Numbered from the stretch's first letter, positions 41,882-52,236 are shown. The stretch: 64,000 nt of DNA from G965230065 sp965230065 (GCA_965230065.1 OZ245942.1:3100001-3164000), one strand, 5' to 3'. Notes: generated by a model not told the origin, from the letters alone. Numbers and translations: made by a program.

Positions 41882-42376
41882 ATGATAGAGCGCGATCGAC
41901 GTTTTCTTTCCCTTTTTTTAACCGATCCGGTATATGTAATAGCAGAAGCTGCCCCCCCCACGCATCAGGAGGAAGAAGAGGAAGTGCCAGTAACCTATAT
42001 GGGACAAAATAATAAGCAAATATGCATTTTAGTAAGTGATGCAGAGGCTGAATTCTTATCTGAAAAAGATGAAACTTTCCTCCTGAAAATTTTACAGGCG
42101 GTTAACCTTTCTTTCAATGATGTAGCTTTGATAAATGGACATAATTTATCCGAAACGACCATTGCTGATGCACTTGTACAGGTTTCTTACAAAATTCTGA
42201 TTTGTTTTGGTGATGCCCCGGAAGATATAAACCTCAAAAAATACCTAACGAAGTATGAATACCTTTCCGACGAACAAGACCGGATTTATCTGCAAGCCGA
42301 TGCGCTTCTCGATATAGCTGCTGACAGGTCAAGGAAGCAGCAACTGTGGAAATGTTTGCAGGAAATATTTTTGTAG
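41882..42376 (+). CDS. conserved-looking protein of unknown function
   Basis: 164 residues, not recognised with certainty. The N-terminus is followed by an acidic linker (EEEEEVPV), then alternating strand and helix segments: KQICILVSDAEAEFLSEKDETFLLKILQAVNLSFNDVALING and KILICFGDAPEDINL. This layout (short Rossmann-like strands with LLxKILxAVxLS) resembles the DNA polymerase III psi-subunit-like small proteins seen in Bacteroidota, but the likeness is weak. No signal peptide or membrane segment. It converges with the DUF2520 gene with 25 bases between them. Confidence 0.65.
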   Translation: MIERDRRFLSLFLTDPVYVIAEAAPPTHQEEEEEVPVTYMGQNNKQICILVSDAEAEFLSEKDETFLLKILQAVNLSFNDVALINGHNLSETTIADALVQVSYKILICFGDAPEDINLKKYLTKYEYLSDEQDRIYLQADALLDIAADRSRKQQLWKCLQEIFL

Positions 42377-42401
42377 AAGCTTAATTGTACTTGTGCTTTG
42401 T

Positions 42402-43187
42402 TTATTCCTTTTCAGCAATACTACTGCTTAAGCGTTTATAGATTTCCGTATATTCCGGGTAGTCTTTTTCCAGGAATGCCAAATGGCAGTGAAGGGTAGC
42501 ATTATCGCCTCGTTTGGCAGGGCCTGTTTGGGCTTTTTCCGGCCCTGTTTTCCATGCTTTTTCCAGGGTTTCAGAAACCAAAGGTTGTAAAATATCCAGG
42601 TGTATTTTTTTTCCGGAAAGTATTTTTTCGGCAATACTCCATAAATGATTGGTAAAATTGCAGGCAAACACTGCGGCTACATGCAACACTGCCCGCTCAT
42701 CTGAGTTAACTTCCTGTACATCCCGGCTTATGCTTTCTGCCAATCCCTTCAATATTTCAAGGTCTTTTTGCTGTGCTGCTTCTATACAAATAGGAATTTG
42801 CTGGAAATCAATGCTTTTTCCTTTGGTAAAAGTCTGCAATGGATAAAAAACGCCAATACGATTCGTGTGGGCTTGTGAGAGTGATTGTAATGGCTGGCTG
42901 CCTGAGGTATGTACTAATATACTGTTGGCGGGTAACTGAACTTGTTGAGCTAACTCGCCAATGGCATCGTCTGGTACAGCCAAAAAAATAACCTGTGCTT
43001 TACTCTTACTAAACTCAGGTATAGCAACTGCCCTGGCCTGAGAGAGCTTACTTGCCAACGCTTGTGCATGGACAGGATTTCGGCTGTAAATTTCTAATAC
43101 CGTATGCCCGGCAGTTTCCAGGGCTTGGGCCAGGTGCCAGGCCAGGTTGCCTGCGCCAATAAATGAGATATGGTACTTATTTTTCAT
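42402..43187 (-). CDS. Rossmann-like / DUF2520 NAD(P)-binding protein
   Basis: 261 residues. The N-terminal nucleotide-binding fold is HISFIGAGNLAWHLAQALETAGH, with VIFLAVPDDAIGELA next, as in F420-dependent NADP oxidoreductase-like folds. The C-terminal helical domain (DERAVLHVAAVFACNFTNHL ... GDNATLHCHLAFL) is the DUF2520 part, which is related to the dimerisation domain of 6-phosphogluconate dehydrogenase-like enzymes. The substrate is unknown. It is divergent from pheS. Confidence 0.9.
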   Translation of the reverse strand: MKNKYHISFIGAGNLAWHLAQALETAGHTVLEIYSRNPVHAQALASKLSQARAVAIPEFSKSKAQVIFLAVPDDAIGELAQQVQLPANSILVHTSGSQPLQSLSQAHTNRIGVFYPLQTFTKGKSIDFQQIPICIEAAQQKDLEILKGLAESISRDVQEVNSDERAVLHVAAVFACNFTNHLWSIAEKILSGKKIHLDILQPLVSETLEKAWKTGPEKAQTGPAKRGDNATLHCHLAFLEKDYPEYTEIYKRLSSSIAEKE

Positions 43188-43224
43188 ACTGCAAGTTACA
43201 AAAACTCAAGCCTGAAATCTTTTC

Positions 43225-43256
43225 TTTGGTGTTATCTGTTAAGCGTTCTAAATTTG
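43225..43256 (+). promoter_or_regulatory. pheS promoter
   Basis: TTTG (43225-43228), a 20-base spacer and TAAATTTG (43249-43256) match the Bacteroidota consensus fully. The start codon lies 16 or 22 bases after the -7 element, so the leader would be only about 10-15 bases. Confidence 0.75.
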
Positions 43257-43271
43257 TAAACTTAACAAGGC

Positions 43272-44306
43272 ATGAGTATGTACGAAAAAATAGAAGCACT
43301 TAAAAAAGAAATCGCCCAGTATCAGGTAGCTACAGAAGATGAGTTAGAACAATACCGCATGCGCTTCATCAGTCGCAAAGGTGAACTGACCGATCTGTTT
43401 GCCGAGGTGAAAAATGTACCCGCAGAAGAGAAAAAAAACTACGGGATGGCCGTGAACGAGCTGAAAAACGCGGCACAAAGTAAGTTCAAAGAGCTGATAG
43501 ATGAATTAAATCACCAAAAGTCAAAAGATGAGGGCGAAAATATTGATCTCACTTTACCGCCTATCCCTGACCAATTGGGTTCCATTCATCCGCTGACGCA
43601 AATCAGGCACCGTATCATTGAAATCTTTGAAAGAATTGGTTTCAATGTTGAAGATGGCCCGGAGGTGGAAGACGACTGGCATAACTTTACAGCCCTCAAT
43701 TTCCCCGAAAACCATCCGGCCAGGGAAATGCAGGATACTTTTTTCATTGAGAAAAATCCGGATATTGTGCTGCGGACGCATACGTCTAACGTGCAAATCA
43801 GGTTGATGGAAAACGAGAAGCCGCCTTTTCGCTCTATTATGCCGGGGCGGGTATACCGCAACGAGGCCATCTCGGCCAGGGCACATTGCCTGTTTCATCA
43901 GGTAGAAGGGTTGTATATTGATAAAAATGTGAGCTTTGCCGACCTGAAACAGACCTTGCTTTATTTTGCCCGGGAAATGTTCGGGGAAGGTACCCAAATC
44001 AGGCTGCGTCCTTCTTATTTCCCCTTTACCGAACCCAGTGCCGAAATGGATGTTTCCTGTTTCATTTGCAGTGGTAAAGGTTGCAATGTGTGCAAGTACA
44101 CAGGCTGGCTTGAAATTTTAGGCTGTGGCATGGTAGATCCCAATGTATTGAAAAACTGCGATATTGATCCGGAAGAGTATACCGGCTTTGCCTTTGGCAT
44201 GGGTATAGAACGTATTGCTATGTTGAAATACCAGATCAAAGACATCCGACTGTTTACCGAAAACGACGTACGCTTTCTCAGGCAATTTACGGCTTTCAAT
44301 TATTGA
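43272..44306 (+). CDS. pheS: phenylalanine-tRNA ligase, alpha subunit
   Basis: 344 residues, usual for bacterial PheS, the catalytic subunit of the class II enzyme that charges tRNA-Phe. An N-terminal coiled-coil arm precedes the catalytic core: motif 2 region FRSIMPGRVYRNEAISARAHCLFHQVEG, the FTEPSAEMDV segment, a Cys pair block (CFICSGKGCNVC) common in this family, and motif 3 GFAFGMGIERIAMLKY. The beta subunit pheT is not adjacent. A second Met two codons in (43278) is an alternative start. Confidence 0.97.
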   Translation: MSMYEKIEALKKEIAQYQVATEDELEQYRMRFISRKGELTDLFAEVKNVPAEEKKNYGMAVNELKNAAQSKFKELIDELNHQKSKDEGENIDLTLPPIPDQLGSIHPLTQIRHRIIEIFERIGFNVEDGPEVEDDWHNFTALNFPENHPAREMQDTFFIEKNPDIVLRTHTSNVQIRLMENEKPPFRSIMPGRVYRNEAISARAHCLFHQVEGLYIDKNVSFADLKQTLLYFAREMFGEGTQIRLRPSYFPFTEPSAEMDVSCFICSGKGCNVCKYTGWLEILGCGMVDPNVLKNCDIDPEEYTGFAFGMGIERIAMLKYQIKDIRLFTENDVRFLRQFTAFNY

Positions 44307-44355
44307 CAATAAGTATTGTTGGTGTTCGTTAGCAACTAGCAGAAAGAAAGATTGT

Positions 44356-44787
44356 ATGAAGTATTTGAAAAATTGGAAGTCATTTGTTTGGGCGATAGGG
44401 GTATTCATGGTAACAAGTTGCCAAAATGACGATATTTTTGACCCGGTGCCTTACGTGCTGGTAGATATTACCATTAACCTGAACAACCAGCAGTTTGCCC
44501 CTTTGCGACTAGACAAAGGGCATGTGGATATTCTGGGAGGATCACGAGGTATTATTATCTACCGGGAAGATGCTACCCGTTATAAGGCTTTTGACAAGCA
44601 CAGCCCGCACCGAAGTGAAGAAATTTGTGCCATTGTTGATGTTCATCCTTCCGGTCTTTTTATGGCTGAATCCTGCGATGGACTTTCATTTGACTTTAAC
44701 GGTACTCCCCTGGATGGCGCGCCCTTCTACCTGCGGCAATATGCTACACGGCTGGAAGGGAATTTCCTCCACATCACCAACCAGTAA
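44356..44787 (+). CDS. Rieske-like lipoprotein with lost cluster ligands
   Basis: 143 residues. A lipoprotein signal ends in VTSC (Cys22) followed by Q-N-D-D, like the surface-export signal of Bacteroidota lipoproteins. The rest has the strand order of a Rieske domain (VDITINLNN, GSRGIIIYRED, YKAFDKHSPH, SGLFMAESCDGLSFDFNGTPLDGAPFYLRQY). A true 2Fe-2S Rieske site needs Cys-x-His and Cys-x-x-His; here the first pair reads Ser83-Pro-His85 and the second keeps Cys107 but has no His, so a cluster is unlikely. A role as a structural or binding protein is more plausible. It follows pheS by 49 bases. Confidence 0.75.
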   Translation: MKYLKNWKSFVWAIGVFMVTSCQNDDIFDPVPYVLVDITINLNNQQFAPLRLDKGHVDILGGSRGIIIYREDATRYKAFDKHSPHRSEEICAIVDVHPSGLFMAESCDGLSFDFNGTPLDGAPFYLRQYATRLEGNFLHITNQ

Positions 44788-44801
44788 ATTTCAGAGCAGC
44801 T

Positions 44802-45767
<966 letters not shown>

Positions 45768-45794
45768 TTAGCTATTTGTTTAAGGAGGTCGTCA

Positions 45795-47129
45795 TCAATA
45801 CATTATACTACAATATTCGTATTCCTTGTCAATATCTATAAAAACCTGTTCTTTGGCATCTTCAAACCATTCACTCAGGATACGGGCTTTTTTTTCATTG
45901 AGCGCAGCATTGTAAATTTTTTGATAGTCGTCATCTAAATTGGCCACGTGTGGCTTTGTGCTTGATTCGTAATAAATGATGCGCACGGCCTGCTTTCCAT
46001 CATCCATACGGTATTGCATGGGTTTGGTAATGTCGCCAACCTGCATGGTATCGATGGTAAAAAAAACGATAGGGTCCAAATCTTGCGTTGGTACCCGGTT
46101 GGTGCCTTCCGGGCCGAGGAAAAAACCACCGCTTGAAGAGGTTAACCGGTCATCGGAATACTCTTTGGCAGCCTTCTCAAAAGAAATGGTATCCTTTAAA
46201 ATTTCTGTCCGCAGGCTGTCCAGGTATCGTTCGGCATTCAAAATATCTAATTGGGAAGAAATGGGCCGGATCAGAATATGGCGGGCATGATAGCGGTTGC
46301 CACGGCGTTCCAGCAATTCTATAAGATGGAACCCAAAATCAGTTTTTATCGGTTCAGACATTTGCCCTGGTTTTAGTTGGAGGGCAGCGGCTTCAAACTC
46401 AGGTACCATCATGCCTCTTTCTGTCCATCCCAGGTCACCGCCACGGGCTGCCGATCCCGGGTCTTCTGAGTATTCTTTTGCCAATTCGGCGAAGTCAGCC
46501 CCATTCATGATGCTGTCTTTAATGACCAAAAGCCGTTTCCTTACAGAAGACTCTTGTTCTTTACTTACGGTAGGCAATTTCACAATTTGTGCTACTGAGG
46601 CTTCTGCCGAATAATAGGGCAGGCTGTCTTGCGGCAATCGGTGGAAAAAGCGTTTTACTTCGGCTGGTGTAACCTTCACATCCTGGGTAATGGTTTTTTG
46701 CATTTCCTGCACGGTGAGCTGTTCTTTCATCTGATCGTGCAGTTCGGCTTCAAATTGTTCTATAGATTTGCCAAAATGATCTTCTATGGCTTCTCTGGAG
46801 CCTAGCTGGCTGATCATGTACTGCATGCGTTGGTTAAGTTCGGCAGCAACGCGCTCGTCGGGCACAATAACCGAGTCAATTTCGGCTTTGGCCAGCATGA
46901 GTTTATCAATTACCAGGCGTTCCAACACCCGGCATCGGGTGGCCCCCTGTGCAAATTGCTGGGAAGAGAGCATGTCTCTGTAGGTATTTTCCATCTCTGA
47001 TTTCAGAACGATGTAATTATCTACCTTCGCAATAATTTCATCCACTATTTTTCCTTCTCCCTGGGCAAGGGCAGGAAGATAAGCAACTGCCATAAGCAGC
47101 AAAGCAAGCAGGCTAATTTTTTTCTGCAT
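45795..47129 (-). CDS. SurA-like periplasmic peptidyl-prolyl isomerase
   Basis: 444 residues from the Met at 47129, which opens a signal peptide ending LPALA before Gln; earlier in-frame codons (to 47219) lie inside the preceding gene. The SurA-type N-terminal chaperone domain (DEIIAKVDNYIVLKSEME, then LEAELHDQMKEQL-type helices) is followed by two parvulin (PPIC) domains, one with GGDLGWTERGMMVPEFEAAA and FGFHLIELLERR, the other starting YHARHILIRP. It guides outer-membrane beta-barrel proteins. The start overlaps the preceding gene's stop by 17 bases. In other Bacteroidota this gene also lies next to parvulin paralogues. Confidence 0.92.
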   Translation of the reverse strand: MQKKISLLALLLMAVAYLPALAQGEGKIVDEIIAKVDNYIVLKSEMENTYRDMLSSQQFAQGATRCRVLERLVIDKLMLAKAEIDSVIVPDERVAAELNQRMQYMISQLGSREAIEDHFGKSIEQFEAELHDQMKEQLTVQEMQKTITQDVKVTPAEVKRFFHRLPQDSLPYYSAEASVAQIVKLPTVSKEQESSVRKRLLVIKDSIMNGADFAELAKEYSEDPGSAARGGDLGWTERGMMVPEFEAAALQLKPGQMSEPIKTDFGFHLIELLERRGNRYHARHILIRPISSQLDILNAERYLDSLRTEILKDTISFEKAAKEYSDDRLTSSSGGFFLGPEGTNRVPTQDLDPIVFFTIDTMQVGDITKPMQYRMDDGKQAVRIIYYESSTKPHVANLDDDYQKIYNAALNEKKARILSEWFEDAKEQVFIDIDKEYEYCSIMY

Positions 47130-48084
47130 TAGCTTGCGCAGGTGGGTAGTATATTTCAAAATCCTCATTGTTTTGTGCTTCCTTATAAATGGTTTCTTCG
47201 AGCTTATCTGCCAGCTCAATTTTTCTTTTATTGATAATAATATTGATTATGTCATCCCTTACAAACTCTAACGGAGATATCTGGTCAGAAATTTTATAAT
47301 CACTCACCTTTAGGAAATACACGTAATCCTGGTCAGAAGTTTCAATAAATTTATTTTCCTGTAAAAACTGTACTTTGTTTGGGATACTTGCCAAAGGTGT
47401 ATTTTGGATAATATCTTCAAAGTTAAGCCAAACAGAGTCTTCTAACGAATAAGTAGTAGCAAAACTATAACAATACGACTTAATTTGTTCAGTATCTTTT
47501 TCATCAGAGGCTTCTTTGAACAATTTGCGGAAGCTGCCAATGCGGGGAGCTTCCTGAGGTATTTTCACAAAAATGCCTTTGATGATATTCTGCTTCAGTT
47601 GAAAATTATCTTTATTTTGGTTATAGTAACCCTGGATTTCATCTTCGCTTACATCCCGACCCACTCTTTCATTCACGTAATATTTTTCAAACTCATATGT
47701 CATAAGCGCATACCTGTAGTCCAGCACTTTTCTTTCCATTTCCGCTTCATCAAAGTCAATTTGTGAGGCGGCTTCAGCAATCAGCAATTGTTTCCTTACC
47801 CAGGAGTCAATATATCGGTTTACAATGCTGATGCTGTCGGCTGTTGATGTATTAGCAACTACAATTCCTTCCAGGTCTTCCGGGTACAGATAAGCATTGT
47901 ACACCCTTGCTATGGGTTGGCTGTCAGACGGTTGTACAACTTCTTTTTCCTTAAAAGAAAGAAACTGTGGCAGGCTGGCTTTGTCACAGCCGGTGCTAAA
48001 TAATAAAACACAGCTTAAGAGTGTAAAAGTCTGGCGTAAACTTTTATTGGAGACTGTAAATAACTTTTTGCAAAACATCTTCAT
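47113..48084 (-). CDS. SurA N-domain-like lipoprotein without a parvulin domain
   Basis: 323 residues. The signal peptide ends in STGC (lipoprotein). The rest is mainly helical, with a SurA-N-like region (IVNRYIDSWVRKQLLIAEAASQIDFDEAEMERKVLDYRYALMTYEFEKYYVNE) and the YYNQNKDNFQLKQNIIKGIFVKI segment that in parvulins leads into the PPIC domain, but the GGxLGxF and FGxHxI motifs of PPIC are absent. It is therefore a chaperone-like paralogue that has lost isomerase activity. Start at 48084 or 48078; either overlaps the preceding parvulin gene by 35-41 bases, so translation of the operon looks coupled. Confidence 0.8.
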   Translation of the reverse strand: MKMFCKKLFTVSNKSLRQTFTLLSCVLLFSTGCDKASLPQFLSFKEKEVVQPSDSQPIARVYNAYLYPEDLEGIVVANTSTADSISIVNRYIDSWVRKQLLIAEAASQIDFDEAEMERKVLDYRYALMTYEFEKYYVNERVGRDVSEDEIQGYYNQNKDNFQLKQNIIKGIFVKIPQEAPRIGSFRKLFKEASDEKDTEQIKSYCYSFATTYSLEDSVWLNFEDIIQNTPLASIPNKVQFLQENKFIETSDQDYVYFLKVSDYKISDQISPLEFVRDDIINIIINKRKIELADKLEETIYKEAQNNEDFEIYYPPAQANAEKN

Positions 48085-50104
48085 TCACGTTAATGGCATA
48101 CACTTGTTTTAATGAATTGATCCACACCTTCTCGAGGTGGTTCTGATAGTCGGCAATTACGATGCCACGTATCTCATTTAATTTTTTGGGTGCAGGTGGT
48201 AATATATTGTGAATTTTTACCAGATAAACTTTACCGCTGGCAGTAATTTGTTTCTCCCCTTTTGTCCATTGTACCTCATCTATAACCTTTTCGGCAGTCG
48301 TAAACCGAGGCTGTGATTTCTCATATTTGCCGGAAAAAATATGGATGGGCATTTCTTTTTCACTGAATTCTTCTTCAATGGCAGATATTGCTTCTCCTGT
48401 CATCGGGAACTTTTTACCGGCAAGGGATTGCTGTAGCTGTTTCACAATTCCCTCGTTGGGTACTTCAAAAATGGTGGCTTCTGCACGTTCTTTCCAGCGG
48501 TACTGGTCTTTATTGGTTTCAAAAAACTGTTGAAGGCCTGCGCTGTCTTTGGCTGCTTTTGCCCACACTTCTTTTTCCATCATCTCAAAGAGTAGGATAC
48601 CGTCATGGTATTCGTTCAGTAGCAAGCGGTAGTCATCATACTTTTCAGCCAGATGTGCTTCTTCATAGGCAAGCACTTTCTCTTCCACAAATGCCTTGTA
48701 CAACGCACGCATGTCGGCAGCACCTTCTTGTTCTTCTGCATACTGGTAAAAACTACCCACAGTGTAAGCAGTATCATTAATCGTAAATAATGTAGCTTCC
48801 GGATTTGAAGTAGCCGTATTTATTTCATTTCCTGCGGGATTTTGTATGATACTTTGTACCAGTTGCTGATCTGCACGGAAATTATTCTCTTTTTTGAGCT
48901 TGCCCACCATATCTTCGCGCAGCACCTCAGAGCGTACCGATTGCCCGATTTTTCGCTCCAGCTCCGGCCGAAGTTTTTCTAATGAATCTACGGGTTGTTT
49001 ATCTTCCAGCTTTAAGATATGCCAGCCAAACCGGGTTCTGACAGGTTCAGTTATTTCTCCCTCTTTTTCAAGGGCAAAAGCAGCTTCTTCAAAAGCCCCT
49101 AATCCGCTTCCGGTACCAAAATAAGGCAAAGAACCGCCATTCGATTTGGAAGATACATCTTCAGAAAATCGCTCACATAATTCATTCCAGTTGGCCCCCT
49201 GCTCAAGTTGTTGGTAAATATCAAAAGCTTTTTCACGGGTTTTTGTAGTCTGTTCAGTATTGGCGTTCGGAGGAACCCGCAGCATGATATGCGCAACTTT
49301 TACTTTGCCCCTGGCCGGTCGCCTGTCCTGCACTTTTACAATATGATATCCAAACTGGCTTCTGACAGGGCGGGATATTTCACCTACCGGCGTGCGGTAG
49401 GCTGCATTTTCAAAAGGATATACCATTTGCAAGGCAGTAAAATACCCGAGGTCCCCACCATTGGTAGAGGCAGAAGGGTCATCAGAGTATTCACGGGCTA
49501 ATTTATCAAAAGGCACGCCCTGCTGGGCAGCATTGCGCAAACTATCTATGGTATTGTATGCTTTTAAAGTGTCTGCCGGGCTGGCATCTTCAGCTACTTC
49601 AATGAGAATATGAGAGGCATGCACTTCTTCCTGCAGGCGTGCATAAGCCTCCTGGATTAATTGCTCGGTAACCCGGTTTTCTATCAAATAGGGTTTGGCC
49701 AACTGTTTTTGATAACGGGCCAGTTCTTTTTGAAAACCCTGGGTTTGGTCTAGTTTTTCAGCTTCGGCAGCCTTTACTTTCAGCTTGAAATTGGTGAAAA
49801 GATCGAGGTATTCCCGTAATGCTTTTTCTTTTTCTTCGGGCGAAGCATTTTGTAGAGAATCGTTGTTGTTTTTATTGTATACGTACAAAAACTCTTCTAC
49901 GTGCACCGGAGTGTCATCAATGGTAAGCAGTACCTCTTTTGCATCGGGCTTGGTATAGGTTGTGCTACTTTTTGAGGTTTTTGTGGTAGGGGTAATAGAA
50001 CAAGCTGCTACCAATATGGAAAGCAATACCGCCAAATGCGCATTCAATAAATAAGCAATGATTGGGTGGCTGGTAACAGCCCGGTAAGTTATATGCTGGG
50101 TCAT
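48044..50104 (-). CDS. two-parvulin-domain lipoprotein peptidyl-prolyl isomerase
   Basis: 686 residues. A long N-terminus ends in a lipobox (LVAAC, then SITPTT). A SurA-N-like region (PVHVEEFLYVYNKNNNDSLQ, YLDLFTNFKLKVKAAE) is followed by two PPIC domains (about 155-260 with HASHILIE, GGDLGYF, FGYHIVKVQD; about 262-365 with AHIMLRV, GGSLPYFG, FGWHILKLED). The C-terminal about 300 residues contain a second helical chaperone-like region. It is first in a four-gene operon with two further SurA-like genes and moxR, and probably works on outer-membrane and T9SS proteins in the periplasm. Confidence 0.92.
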   Translation of the reverse strand: MTQHITYRAVTSHPIIAYLLNAHLAVLLSILVAACSITPTTKTSKSSTTYTKPDAKEVLLTIDDTPVHVEEFLYVYNKNNNDSLQNASPEEKEKALREYLDLFTNFKLKVKAAEAEKLDQTQGFQKELARYQKQLAKPYLIENRVTEQLIQEAYARLQEEVHASHILIEVAEDASPADTLKAYNTIDSLRNAAQQGVPFDKLAREYSDDPSASTNGGDLGYFTALQMVYPFENAAYRTPVGEISRPVRSQFGYHIVKVQDRRPARGKVKVAHIMLRVPPNANTEQTTKTREKAFDIYQQLEQGANWNELCERFSEDVSSKSNGGSLPYFGTGSGLGAFEEAAFALEKEGEITEPVRTRFGWHILKLEDKQPVDSLEKLRPELERKIGQSVRSEVLREDMVGKLKKENNFRADQQLVQSIIQNPAGNEINTATSNPEATLFTINDTAYTVGSFYQYAEEQEGAADMRALYKAFVEEKVLAYEEAHLAEKYDDYRLLLNEYHDGILLFEMMEKEVWAKAAKDSAGLQQFFETNKDQYRWKERAEATIFEVPNEGIVKQLQQSLAGKKFPMTGEAISAIEEEFSEKEMPIHIFSGKYEKSQPRFTTAEKVIDEVQWTKGEKQITASGKVYLVKIHNILPPAPKKLNEIRGIVIADYQNHLEKVWINSLKQVYAINVNEDVLQKVIYSLQ

Positions 50105-50421
50105 TTTATAAAAATCTACTTTCTGACCGTTCCCTTTAAACAGGGAAGGTTTAACAAAAAAATGTTAGGTTAGAATATCACCTATCCTACGTATTGCATA
50201 CTTACAATGTTAACGAATTTTAGACACTCTGCCTATACCTTCTAATACAGGATAATGCCTATACCGGCATAAACCCATGTAAGATTTTTATTACCACTGT
50301 GTTTTTATGCAATATTTGAACGAATAGGAGTGTAAATCTATCATAAATCGTGCAAATCCTCTGATTCGTGGTTTATATTATGGTGAATCCCTATTTTTGC
50401 CCCAAAAAACAGAAAGAGTCC
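50105..50421. other. 317-base divergent region with lysS -7 element
   Basis: The gap between the chaperone operon (minus) and lysS (plus). TATTTTTG (50392-50399) is a perfect TAnnTTTG element on the plus strand, 22 bases before the lysS ATG; it also argues against the earlier in-frame start at 50368. A small hairpin, TTCCCT-TTAAAC-AGGGAA, lies at 50130-50147 near the minus-strand start. No minus-strand promoter was found. Confidence 0.55.
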
Positions 50422-52155
50422 ATGCAATTAAGCGAACAACAGATCAGAAGAAGGGAAGAACGGGAAGCATTACTGAATTTAGGTATCAATCCATACCCTT
50501 CGGATACTTTTGAAGTAAATGTTACGATAAAAGATATTCTGGAACATTACGAACAAAGAAAAACAGATTATAAAAATATCAGCATTGCCGGCAGGCTCAT
50601 GAGCAGGCGCATCATGGGGTCTGCTTCTTTTGCCGAAATACAAGACAGCACCGGGCGTATCCAAATTTATGTGCGCCGTGATGATATCTGCCCCGATGAA
50701 GATAAAACCATGTACAATACAGTATTCAAAAAAATGCTGGATATTGGAGATATTATCGGGATAAAAGGTTATGTGTTTACCACCCAAACCGGGGAAATTT
50801 CTATTCATGTAACCGACCTGAAAGTGCTTACTAAATCGTTGCGTCCCCTGCCCATTGTAAAAGAAGTGGAAGATGAGCAAGGTAATAAAAAAACCTACGA
50901 TGCCTTCTCTGATTCGGAGCAACGTTACCGGCAGCGGTATGTTGACCTGATTGTGAACCCCGAAGTGCGGGAAACCTTTAGGAAACGTACACAACTGGTG
51001 CAATCTATGCGCAATTTCCTGGGAGATAAAGGCTACCTGGAAGTGGAAACCCCCATTTTGCAGCCTTTGTACGGAGGAGCCGCCGCCCGCCCTTTCAAAA
51101 CCCACCACAATACGCTGGATATGACGTTGTACCTGCGGATTGCCAACGAGCTGTACCTGAAACGGCTGATTGTAGGCGGGTACGATGGGGTTTTTGAGTT
51201 TGCCAAAGACTTTCGTAACGAGGGCATGTCGCGCTTTCATAACCCGGAGTTTACGCAGGTAGAGTTGTATGTGGCTTACAAAGACTACAACTGGATGATG
51301 GATTTGGTAGAGGAAATGATAGAAAAAGTAGCCATTGACCTGCACGGGACTACTGCTGTGAAAGTAGGAGAACATACCATAGATTTTCAGCGGCCCTGGA
51401 AAAGATACACCATGTTTGAAGCCATAGAGCATTTTACCGGAAAAGACATCAGCAACATGGATGAAGCCGCCCTGAAAGCTACGGCCAAAGAACTGAATGT
51501 GCCGATAGATGAAACCATGGGCAAAGGAAAAATTATAGATGAGATTTTCGGGGAAAAATGTGAGCCTAACCTGATACAGCCCACTTATATCACTGATTAT
51601 CCGATAGAAATGTCGCCCCTTGCAAAGAAGCACCAAAGCAAAGAGGGTTTGGTTGAGCGTTTTGAAGCCATTTGTAACGGAAAAGAAATAGCCAATGCCT
51701 TCTCTGAACTGAACGACCCCGTTGACCAGCGCCAGCGTTTTGAAGAACAGCTTAAACTTGGCCAGCGGGGCGATGAAGAAGCGATGGTGCTGGACGAAGA
51801 CTTCCTTCGTGCCCTGGAATACGGCATGCCTCCTACGGCTGGTTTGGGAGTTGGCATTGACCGCCTCGCCATGATCATGACCAATAGTCCTTCTATTCAA
51901 GATGTGTTGTTTTTTCCGCAAATGCGGCCGGAGAAGAAAGTGAAACTGGCAACTGAGGAGGATTTTGTAGAACAGGGCGTGCGCCCCGAATTAGTGCCCA
52001 TTTTACAAAAAATGGGTATACAGACCATCGCACAACTGAAAGAATCCACACCAAACAAGTTGTTTAATGACGTTTGTGGCATGCGGAAGAAACTGAAGCT
52101 GAAGGATGTGAAAAACCCAAGCAAAGAAGAAGTGGAGGGGTGGATTTCCGGGTAA
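50422..52155 (+). CDS. lysS: lysyl-tRNA synthetase (class II)
   Basis: 577 residues from 50422; the upstream frame to 50368 runs through the promoter element. The OB-fold anticodon-binding domain (ISIAGRLMSRRIMGSASFAEIQD) is followed by the class II core: motif 1 near RNFLGDKGYLEVETPILQ, motif 2 FRNEGMSRFHNPEFTQVE, motif 3 GLGVGIDRLAM. After residue about 515 there is a 50-residue extension (ELVPILQKMGIQTIAQLKE ... KLKLKDVKNPSKEEVEGW) that looks like a helix-hairpin-helix, as in other Bacteroidota LysRS proteins. Confidence 0.97.
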   Translation: MQLSEQQIRRREEREALLNLGINPYPSDTFEVNVTIKDILEHYEQRKTDYKNISIAGRLMSRRIMGSASFAEIQDSTGRIQIYVRRDDICPDEDKTMYNTVFKKMLDIGDIIGIKGYVFTTQTGEISIHVTDLKVLTKSLRPLPIVKEVEDEQGNKKTYDAFSDSEQRYRQRYVDLIVNPEVRETFRKRTQLVQSMRNFLGDKGYLEVETPILQPLYGGAAARPFKTHHNTLDMTLYLRIANELYLKRLIVGGYDGVFEFAKDFRNEGMSRFHNPEFTQVELYVAYKDYNWMMDLVEEMIEKVAIDLHGTTAVKVGEHTIDFQRPWKRYTMFEAIEHFTGKDISNMDEAALKATAKELNVPIDETMGKGKIIDEIFGEKCEPNLIQPTYITDYPIEMSPLAKKHQSKEGLVERFEAICNGKEIANAFSELNDPVDQRQRFEEQLKLGQRGDEEAMVLDEDFLRALEYGMPPTAGLGVGIDRLAMIMTNSPSIQDVLFFPQMRPEKKVKLATEEDFVEQGVRPELVPILQKMGIQTIAQLKESTPNKLFNDVCGMRKKLKLKDVKNPSKEEVEGWISG

Positions 52156-52236
52156 TGACTAAATGTTGGATTAACTATTTAGGTTAAGTCTGGTTAATAA
52201 CCCATGCTTATATAAATCCAGGATAGAGTTTTGTTA

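Noticed and set aside
50479..51921. A 480-codon open frame on the minus strand inside lysS
   Set aside because: It lies wholly antisense to a clearly real gene, has no domain-like features and is a by-product of lysS codon usage.
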